From Lysobacter helvus (GTDB taxonomy: Bacteria; Pseudomonadota; Gammaproteobacteria; Xanthomonadales; Xanthomonadaceae): 64,000 nucleotides of DNA. The stretch covers positions 1,922,001 to 1,986,000 of the forward strand of contig NZ_AP024546.1 in NCBI RefSeq assembly GCF_018406645.1. Reading direction: 5' to 3'. Of this stretch, positions 58,087-64,000 are shown in pieces (the first letter of the stretch is position 1; each line of letters begins with the position of its first letter). A model generated the notes under the pieces. It did no database searches, was not told the origin of the DNA, and was given only the letters and a program-made list of their open reading frames with translations. The translations under genes were made by a program, and so were the position numbers.

Positions 58087-59444
58087 CCGGCTGGACCTTC
58101 TCGCGCGAATCGATCCGCGCCTTCCGTTTCGTGCGCAACACGTTCGATGCCGCCACCGGCGTCGCGCAACTCGTGTATGCGTTCGACGACGGCCCCGAGC
58201 TGATCGAAACGATCACGGTGCCCGGTGCGCCGTTCGCGCTGCAGGGCGAACGCGCCGCAGCCGCGCAACGCGCGCTGCGCCTGCTGCACCTGCTGGCCGG
58301 CGTGAGCTACTACAAGGCCGCCGTGCCGCGCGAGATCGTGATCGAAGGCGACCCGATCGACGTCGACACGGCGCTGTTGCTGGAGTCGTTCTACGTCAAC
58401 GGCCTCGGCGAGTTCGCGTATCGCAACGGCCTGCACCTGCACGACCGCATCAAGTTCCCGCACGCCGCGGGTGCGACGCCGGCTGCGCCGCAGCTCGGGC
58501 TGCGCGAGCACGCGCTCGTTGCCATCGGCGGCGGCAAGGATTCGCTCGTTTCGATCGAAGCGCTGCGCACCGCCGGCGTCGAACAGACCGTCACGTGGAT
58601 CGGCGGATCGCAGCTGATCAAGGCCTGCGCCGAACGCACGGGCCTGCCCACGCTCAACCTCGGGCGTTCGCTGGCACCGCAGTTGTTCGAGTTCAACCGC
58701 CAGGGCGCGTTGAACGGGCACATCCCGGTCACCGGCGTGAACTCCGCGATCATGCTGTTCGCGGCCATCGTGCTCGATGCGGACCAGGTGGTGTTCTCGA
58801 ACGAACGCTCGGCCAGCTACGGCAGCCTCATCGAAGGCACGGGCGAGGTGAACCACCAGTGGTCGAAGGGTTGGGCCTGGGAACAGGCGCTCGGCGACCA
58901 CGTGCAGTCGCATGTGGCCGCGGACCTGCGCTACTACTCGTTGCTGCGTCCGCTCAGCGAACTCGCCGTCGCGCGCCAGTTCGCGAAGAGCGACCGCTAC
59001 GATGCGCACTTCTCCAGCTGCAACCGCAACTTCCATTTGCTGGGCGAACGCCCGGCGATGCGCTGGTGCGGCGTGTGCCCGAAGTGCCACTTCGTGTTCC
59101 TCGCGCTCGCGCCGTTCATGCCGAAGCCGCGCCTGGTCGGCATCTTCGGGCGCAACCTGCTCGATGACCCGCAGCAGGTGGGCGGCTACGACGCGCTGCT
59201 GGAGTACCAGGACCACAAGCCGTTCGAATGCGTCGGCGAAGGCCGCGAATCGCGCGCCGCGATGGCCGCGCTCGCCGGGCGTCCCGAGTGGCGCGAAGAC
59301 GCGCTGGTCGAACGCTTTGCGCGCGAAATCCGCCCGCAGCTGGATCCGCATGAACTCGATGTCGCGGCGTTGATGGTGCTCGACGACGCGCATCGCGTCC
59401 CGGCTGCGCTTTGGGAGCGCCTGCGTGCGCATTTCGCGGCTTGA
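58083..59444 (+). CDS. murL: UDP-MurNAc-L-Ala-L-Glu epimerase MurL
   Basis: A 453-residue protein with a PP-loop motif GGGKDS (149-154) and cysteine pairs near the C-terminal third ([14 protein letters not shown]). MurL, described in Xanthomonas, inverts the terminal L-Glu of UDP-MurNAc-L-Ala-L-Glu to D-Glu, so a separate glutamate racemase is not needed. It overlaps the AK-LysA stop by four bases and murD2 by 20 bases. The assignment is by context and motif, not by homology search. Confidence 0.88.
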   Translation: MTGWTFSRESIRAFRFVRNTFDAATGVAQLVYAFDDGPELIETITVPGAPFALQGERAAAAQRALRLLHLLAGVSYYKAAVPREIVIEGDPIDVDTALLLESFYVNGLGEFAYRNGLHLHDRIKFPHAAGATPAAPQLGLREHALVAIGGGKDSLVSIEALRTAGVEQTVTWIGGSQLIKACAERTGLPTLNLGRSLAPQLFEFNRQGALNGHIPVTGVNSAIMLFAAIVLDADQVVFSNERSASYGSLIEGTGEVNHQWSKGWAWEQALGDHVQSHVAADLRYYSLLRPLSELAVARQFAKSDRYDAHFSSCNRNFHLLGERPAMRWCGVCPKCHFVFLALAPFMPKPRLVGIFGRNLLDDPQQVGGYDALLEYQDHKPFECVGEGRESRAAMAALAGRPEWREDALVERFAREIRPQLDPHELDVAALMVLDDAHRVPAALWERLRAHFAA

Positions 59445-60831
59445 CGGCAAGCGCGTTGCGCTCTGGGGCTGGGGCCGCGAAGGTCGCGCAGCATATCGCG
59501 CGATCCGGTCGCGGTTGCCGTCGCTGCCGCTGACGCTGTTCTGTTCGCCGGACGAAGGCCACCTGGCGCGCCAGTTGGGCGATGCGATGCTGGAGGTGCG
59601 TACGTCCGTCGATGCGGATGCGCTGGCGGACTTCGAAATCGTCGTCAAATCGCCCGGCATCAGCCCGTATCGCGACGACGCACGCGCCGCCGCCGAGCGC
59701 GGCACGCGATTCATCGGCGGCACCGCGCTGTGGTTCGCCGAACACGCGGCGAGCGGCCGCGGCAGGACGCTCTGCGTCACCGGCACGAAGGGCAAGAGCA
59801 CCACCACCGCCTTGCTCGCGCACCTGCTGCGCGCCGGCGGCCATCGCACCGCGCTCGCGGGCAACATCGGCCTGCCGATGCTCGAACTGCTGGACCAGGA
59901 CACGGCGCAGGACGCGCCGGAATTCTGGGTGATCGAGCTGTCGAGCTACCAGACCGGTGACGTCGCCGACAGCGGCGCGCATCCCGACCTCGCCATCGTG
60001 CTCAACATCTTCCCGGAGCACCTCGACTGGCACGGCGGCGAAACCCGCTATGTCACCGACAAGCTGCGCCTGCTCAGCGACGCGCATCCGCGCATCGCGG
60101 TGGTCAACGCGCACGATCCCGCGATCACCGCGGTGCCGCTGCCGCACAGCGATGTGCGCCGCTTCGGCGATCGCGACGGTTGGCACCTGCAGGGCGACGC
60201 GCTGTATCGCGGCGATGCCTTGGTGATGGACACGACGCACCTGCCGCTGCCGGGCCGCCACAACCGCGGCAATTTGTGCGCAGTGCTCGCCGCGATCGAA
60301 GCCCTGGGCCTGGATGCCCCCGCGCTCGCGCCGCACGCGGCCACGTTCCGCCCGCTGCCGCACCGCCTGCAGCCGATCGGCACGCGCGAGGGCATCACCT
60401 ACGTCAACGATTCGATCAGCACCACGCCGCACGCGACGCTCGCCGCGCTCGCGTGCTACGCGGACCAGCGCGTGGCGTTGCTCGCCGGCGGCCACGATCG
60501 CGGCATCGACTGGTCGAACTTCGCCGAGGCGATGCGCACGCGTGCGCCGGCCGCCATCGTCACGCTCGGGCAGAACGGGCCGAAGATCCACGACCTGCTT
60601 GCACCGGTCGCGCGCGAGGCGGGCTTCGCCTTGTCCGCCGCCGCCGATCTTGCCCATGCCGTCGCACAGGCGCGCACCGCATTGGGCGGGGAGGGCGTCG
60701 TGTTGCTGTCGCCGGGTGCGCCCAGCTTCGGCATGTACCAGGACTACGTTGCGCGCGGCCGGCATTTCGCCGCGCTCGCGGGCTTCGATCCCGACGCCAT
60801 CAGCGCCATCCCGGGCCTCGGCATCGCGTAG
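59425..60831 (+). CDS. murD2: UDP-MurNAc-L-Ala-L-Glu ligase MurD2
   Basis: A 468-residue Mur ligase. P-loop GTKGKS (120-125), ELSSYQTGD (about 172-180) and the [13 protein letters not shown] region are typical of MurD. MurD2 adds L-Glu, not D-Glu, to UDP-MurNAc-L-Ala, and the product is then epimerised by MurL. The GTG at 59425 overlaps the end of murL by 20 bases. This pair replaces the usual MurI/MurD route. Confidence 0.88.
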   Translation: MRISRLDGKRVALWGWGREGRAAYRAIRSRLPSLPLTLFCSPDEGHLARQLGDAMLEVRTSVDADALADFEIVVKSPGISPYRDDARAAAERGTRFIGGTALWFAEHAASGRGRTLCVTGTKGKSTTTALLAHLLRAGGHRTALAGNIGLPMLELLDQDTAQDAPEFWVIELSSYQTGDVADSGAHPDLAIVLNIFPEHLDWHGGETRYVTDKLRLLSDAHPRIAVVNAHDPAITAVPLPHSDVRRFGDRDGWHLQGDALYRGDALVMDTTHLPLPGRHNRGNLCAVLAAIEALGLDAPALAPHAATFRPLPHRLQPIGTREGITYVNDSISTTPHATLAALACYADQRVALLAGGHDRGIDWSNFAEAMRTRAPAAIVTLGQNGPKIHDLLAPVAREAGFALSAAADLAHAVAQARTALGGEGVVLLSPGAPSFGMYQDYVARGRHFAALAGFDPDAISAIPGLGIA

Positions 60832-60903
60832 GGATTCACGCCGGTCCAACACCGGCGGGGTAGGCTCGGCACCGCTTCGGAACGCCACACAAGGAGAGTC
60901 GTC

Positions 60904-61686
60904 ATGCGTCGCGCACTTGCAGTCGTTGCGTTGCTCCTCACCGGCCTGTCCACCGCGCACGCGGCGATGCAGGCCAGGCCCGTCGAATGGAAGGTCGGCA
61001 AGGACACCTTCAGCGGTTACCTCGTCTACGACGATACGAATGGCATCAAGCGCCCCGGCCTGGTGATGGTGCCGGACTGGAAGGGCGTGTCCGACAGTGC
61101 GATCGAAAAGGCCAAGCATGTCGCCGGCGACGACTACGTGGTGCTGCTCGCCGACGTGTACGGCAAGGGCGTGCGCCCGAAGAACGACGAAGAGTCGATG
61201 GCGCAGGTCAAGAAGCTCTACGCCGATCGCAGCGTGCTGCGCGCGCGCGTCGCCAAGGCGCTCGAGGTGCTGAAGGCTTCGAAGGACGTGCCGCTCGACA
61301 CGACGCACCTCGGCGCGGTCGGCTACTGCTTCGGCGGCGCCACGGTGCTGGAACTCGCGCGCATGGGCGCCGACGTCGACGCCGTCGTGACCTTCCATGG
61401 CGGTTTGAACACCGACATGCCCGCCAAGCCCGGCACCGTGAAAGCGAGCCTGCTGGTGCTCAACGGCGCCGACGACCAGGGCACGAAGGGCGACATCCCC
61501 GCGTTCGAGAACGAGATGAATGCCGCGAAGGTGGATTGGCAGTTCGTGAACTTCAGCGGCGCCGTGCACTGCTTCGCGCTGCCGGATGCGAACAAGCCGC
61601 CGGGCTGCATGTACAACGAACTCGCAATGCACCGCGCAGAAAGAATGATGCGCGTCTTCCTCGCAGAACGCTTCGCCACCAAATAG
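60904..61686 (+). CDS. dienelactone hydrolase-family protein
   Basis: A 260-residue alpha/beta hydrolase with an N-terminal signal peptide (about 1-21). The nucleophile is cysteine in GAVGYCFGGATV (about 138-149), and His is in GAVHCFALP (about 219-227), with an Asp in NGADDQGTK. The family includes carboxymethylenebutenolidase, but many are general esterases. It has its own ribosome site AAGGAG. The substrate is not predictable. Confidence 0.9.
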   Translation: MRRALAVVALLLTGLSTAHAAMQARPVEWKVGKDTFSGYLVYDDTNGIKRPGLVMVPDWKGVSDSAIEKAKHVAGDDYVVLLADVYGKGVRPKNDEESMAQVKKLYADRSVLRARVAKALEVLKASKDVPLDTTHLGAVGYCFGGATVLELARMGADVDAVVTFHGGLNTDMPAKPGTVKASLLVLNGADDQGTKGDIPAFENEMNAAKVDWQFVNFSGAVHCFALPDANKPPGCMYNELAMHRAERMMRVFLAERFATK

Positions 61687-61778
61687 ACCGGTGACCCAGT
61701 AACGCAGTCCCGCAGGGACTCCAATTCCCCCTCCCCGCCACGCGGGGAGGGCAGGGGAGGGGACGCCCCGAAACCGCG
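61687..61778. repeat. GC-rich hairpin-bearing spacer between DLH and ispB
   Basis: A 6-bp hairpin (AGTCCC/GGGACT) is followed by a 9-bp hairpin CCTCCCCGC/GCGGGGAGG at 61730-61750 and then a CAGGGGAGGGGAC tract. The sequence resembles dispersed intergenic repeats and may terminate one or both convergent genes. No T-run is present. Confidence 0.55.
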
Positions 61779-62792
61779 TCAGTGATCCCGAGACACCGAA
61801 TACTTGGCCAACCCCCGCAACGCATCCGTAGCCGCATTCCCCGCAATCCCGTCGAGCGCCGCCTCCGCCGCATCCGCGAATTCCATCGCCCGCTTCCGGC
61901 TGTATTCCAGCCCGCCGGTCGCATGGATCGCCGCCATCACCGCCGGCATCGCGTCCACGTCCCCATGTTCGATCGCATTGCGCAGCACAGCTTGCGTGGC
62001 CGCATCGCTGTGCGCGATCGCGTGGATCAGCGGCAGCGTCGCCTTGCCTTCGGCCAGGTCGTCGCCGAGGTTCTTGCCCAGCGTGTCGGCATCGGACGCG
62101 TAGTCCAGCACGTCGTCCGCGATCTGGAACGCATAGCCCAGCTGCATGCCGTACGCGTGCATCGCATCGCACGTTGCGGCATCCGCACCGGCCAGCATCG
62201 CACCCAGGCGCGTCGCGGCGGCGAACAACACCGCGGTCTTGCGTTCGATCACGCGCAGGTACGCCGCTTCGTCGGTGTCGGGATTGCGCACGTGCAGCAG
62301 CTGCAGCACTTCGCCTTCGGCGATCTGGTTGGTCGTGTCGGCGAGCAGTTGCATCACCGGCATGCGATCCAGTTCCACCATCAGCTGGAAGCTGCGCGAG
62401 TACAGAAAGTCGCCGACCAGCACGCTGGCCGCGTTGCCCCACACCGCGTTGGCGGTGCGGCGGCCGCGGCGCAGGTCGGATTCGTCCACCACGTCGTCGT
62501 GCAGCAGCGTCGCGGTGTGGATGAACTCCACCACGGCCGCCAGCTGGTGCGCGTCCGGTCCGCGATGCCCCAGCGCGCGCGCCGCCAGCAGCAGCAACAT
62601 CGGCCGCAGCCGCTTGCCGCCCGCGCCCACGATGTATTCGCCGACCTGGTTGATCAGCACCACGTCGGACGCCAGCCGGCGCCGGATCAGCGCATCCACC
62701 GCCGCCATGTCCTCGCGCGCGAGCGCCTGGATGGCCGGGAGGTCGGGCAGGGCGCGCGCGGACTGGGGACTTGCGGGGTCAGGGACGGACAA
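61779..62792 (-). CDS. ispB: octaprenyl/polyprenyl diphosphate synthase
   Basis: A 337-residue trans-prenyl transferase that makes the isoprenoid side chain of ubiquinone. Aspartate-rich motifs are LLHDDVVDESDLRRG (about 97-111) and the second, FQIADDVLDY (about 222-231). The GGKRLRPML segment binds diphosphate. The TTG start at 62792 was chosen because a perfect TATAAT -10 lies 33 bases upstream; an upstream TTG falls inside that hexamer. No ATG gives a sensible length. Confidence 0.88.
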   Translation of the reverse strand: MSVPDPASPQSARALPDLPAIQALAREDMAAVDALIRRRLASDVVLINQVGEYIVGAGGKRLRPMLLLLAARALGHRGPDAHQLAAVVEFIHTATLLHDDVVDESDLRRGRRTANAVWGNAASVLVGDFLYSRSFQLMVELDRMPVMQLLADTTNQIAEGEVLQLLHVRNPDTDEAAYLRVIERKTAVLFAAATRLGAMLAGADAATCDAMHAYGMQLGYAFQIADDVLDYASDADTLGKNLGDDLAEGKATLPLIHAIAHSDAATQAVLRNAIEHGDVDAMPAVMAAIHATGGLEYSRKRAMEFADAAEAALDGIAGNAATDALRGLAKYSVSRDH

Positions 62793-62824
62793 GGGAACGA
62801 CCGGTCGGGACTGATGAGGCGGCA

Positions 62825-62830
62825 ATTATA
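62825..62830 (-). promoter_or_regulatory. TATAAT -10 element for ispB
   Basis: The hexamer ATTATA on the plus strand is TATAAT on the minus strand, 32 bases before the chosen start. The -35 region is weak (GCAAAC). Confidence 0.5.
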
Positions 62831-62897
62831 GGGGGCCGTCGTTCCGCGTTTGCCCGCCGGGGCGGCCCATGCGACCATGCGCGCGCTTCCGCAGCAT

Positions 62898-63114
62898 TGC
62901 CGCGTGGGAGAGACCGGTTCGCCGGCGCCGAAGGAGCAACCGCCCCGGAAACTCTCAGGCAAAAGGACCTCGCGGCAAACACAATCTGAAAAGTGACCGT
63001 CGGTTCTTCGCGCGTCGCGCCCCGGGATCCTCCCCCTCCGGTGCCTGACACCCCTGTACGCGAATCCGTTTCGGCCCGCCGAAGGAGTAACGCTCTCAGG
63101 CGAATCGACAGATG
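62898..63114 (+). promoter_or_regulatory. tandem glycine riboswitch upstream of gcvP
   Basis: The 217-base leader carries two glycine aptamers. Aptamer 1 (62898-62977) has a 7-bp P1 (TGCCGCG/CGCGGCA), GGGAGAG, a CCGG-TTCG-CCGG hairpin, GCCGAAGGAGCAA and ACTCTCAGGCAAAAGGACC. Aptamer 2 (62984-63113) pairs ATCTG with CAGAT and retains GCCGAAGGAG-TAAC and CTCTCAGGCGAA. The canonical GAGAG of its P2 is AAAAG, and its first hairpin is long. Glycine binding would switch gcvP expression. Confidence 0.9.
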
Positions 63115-63144
63115 GGGCGCTCCTCTCACTCCGGGCGCGCCTGC

Positions 63145-64000
63145 ATGAAAACCCCCTTCGATACCCGCAATGAATTCATCGCGCGCCACATCGGCCCGCG
63201 CGACGCCGACACGCGCGCCATGCTCGAGACGCTGGGTTATGCCTCGCTCGATGCGCTGACCGACAGCGTCGTCCCCGGCAGCATCCGTGGCAGCAGCGTG
63301 CTGCCGGCCGGCGAAGGCCTGGGCGAAGCCGAAGCGCTCGCGATGCTGCGCGGCATCGCCGACCGGAACAGCGTCCTGCGCAGCTTCATCGGCCAGGGCT
63401 ACTACAACACGCACACCCCGGCGCCGATCCTGCGCAACCTGCTCGAGAACCCCGCGTGGTACACGGCCTACACGCCGTACCAGCCGGAGATCTCGCAGGG
63501 CCGCCTGGAAGCGCTGCTCAACTTCCAGACGCTGGTCAGCGACCTCACCGGCATGGAAATCGCCAACGCGTCGCTGCTCGACGAAGGCACCGCCGTCGCC
63601 GAGGCGATGACGTTCTGCAAGCGCCTGTCGAAGAACAAGGCCGCCAACGCGTTCTTCGTGTCCAACCACTGCCATCCGCAGACCATCGACGTCGTGCGCA
63701 CGCGCGCCGAACCGCTGGGCATCGAGGTCGTCGTCGGCGACGAAGGCGACCTGGCGGACGTGTCGAAGTTCTTCGGCGCGGTGTTCCAGTACCCGGCGAC
63801 CAACGGCGACGTCGTCGACCTGCGCGCGCTGGTCGAAAAATTCCACGCAGTGAACGCGCTCGTCGCCGTCTCGGCCGACCTGCTCGCGCTCACGCTGCTC
63901 ACGCCGCCGGGCGAATTCGGCGCGGACCTGGCCATCGGCAGCGCGCAGCGCTTCGGCGTGCCGCTCGGTTTCGGCGGCCCGCACGCGGCGTACTTCGCGA
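63145..64000 (+). CDS. gcvP: glycine dehydrogenase (decarboxylating) GcvP, N-terminal part
   Basis: The first 285 codons of the P protein of the glycine cleavage system, which decarboxylates glycine with PLP. The window edge cuts the gene, so the PLP lysine in the second half is not seen. The start is [20 protein letters not shown], with [45 protein letters not shown] and [15 protein letters not shown]. The gene is controlled by the riboswitch 31 bases upstream. T and H proteins are not in the window. Confidence 0.93.
   Translation, partial: MKTPFDTRNEFIARHIGPRDADTRAMLETLGYASLDALTDSVVPGSIRGSSVLPAGEGLGEAEALAMLRGIADRNSVLRSFIGQGYYNTHTPAPILRNLLENPAWYTAYTPYQPEISQGRLEALLNFQTLVSDLTGMEIANASLLDEGTAVAEAMTFCKRLSKNKAANAFFVSNHCHPQTIDVVRTRAEPLGIEVVVGDEGDLADVSKFFGAVFQYPATNGDVVDLRALVEKFHAVNALVAVSADLLALTLLTPPGEFGADLAIGSAQRFGVPLGFGGPHAAYFA

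Overview
The window is high-GC DNA with almost no spacer and many stop/start overlaps (ATGA or GTGA). It looks like a chromosomal core segment of a gammaproteobacterium of the Xanthomonadaceae/Lysobacteraceae (Lysobacter-like). The diagnostic gene sets are: a regulatory PTS block joined to rpoN, lptABC, kdsC and kdsD; a fused aspartokinase/diaminopimelate decarboxylase next to the MurL/MurD2 pair for glutamate incorporation into peptidoglycan; a fused CysNC; and pilT-pilU beside yggS. No rRNA, tRNA, CRISPR array, prophage or insertion sequence was recognised. Identifications rest on reading motifs and gene order; no database search was run.

Layout. 1-5.1 kb: yggS (minus), then pilT, pilU, yqgE, ruvX and pyrB (plus). 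5.2-7.8 kb: mgtE, a secreted TPR protein and a small lipoprotein. 7.9-17.9 kb (all minus, transcribed kdsD to ptsI): kdsD, kdsC, lptC, lptA, lptB, rpoN, hpf, ptsN, hprK, rapZ, a mannose-type EIIA, ptsH, ptsI. No sugar-specific EIIB or EIIC is present, so these PTS proteins look regulatory. 18.0-19.5 kb: a BolA/IbaG protein and murA. 19.6-22.8 kb (minus): two DUF3108 exported proteins, purN, purM. 23.0-25.9 kb: a DUF2066 protein, a PerM-type transporter, hda. 25.8-27.6 kb (minus): murU and amgK, the cell-wall sugar salvage pair. 27.7-31.3 kb: a TSUP permease and cysD-cysNC for sulfate activation. 31.4-33.6 kb (minus): two small membrane proteins and an M20 dipeptidase.

33.8-37.7 kb: a ComEA-like protein, a HutD protein, a frameshifted PepSY membrane protein and a TonB-dependent siderophore receptor with a probable Fur box. 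37.7-43.8 kb (minus): Rrf2 regulator, sufB, sufC, sufD, sufS, an acetyltransferase and a Rieske ferredoxin. 43.9-50.4 kb: a cytochrome c lipoprotein, a SET-domain methyltransferase, a CBM9-like/DUF5916 outer membrane protein, three lipoproteins, a thioredoxin-like protein and an HU protein with a lysine/alanine-rich tail. 50.5-55.4 kb: an EF-G paralogue, an OsmC protein, an Asn/Tyr/Gly-repeat glycine-zipper protein and a PhzF protein. 55.5-60.8 kb: the AK/LysA fusion, murL and murD2. 60.9-62.8 kb: a dienelactone hydrolase and a polyprenyl diphosphate synthase. 62.9 kb to the end: a tandem glycine riboswitch and the start of gcvP, cut by the window edge.

Themes. Envelope construction recurs: Kdo synthesis, Lpt transport, MurA, MurL/MurD2, MurU/AmgK, polyprenyl diphosphate and lysine/DAP metabolism. 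Iron and sulfur metabolism form a second theme: siderophore uptake, SUF, the Rieske protein and sulfate activation. The observations most worth following up are the atypical second aptamer of the glycine riboswitch, the SET methyltransferase lying near an H1-tailed HU protein, the repeat-built surface protein, the paired unknown lipoproteins, and the single-base frameshift next to a perfect hairpin in the PepSY gene.
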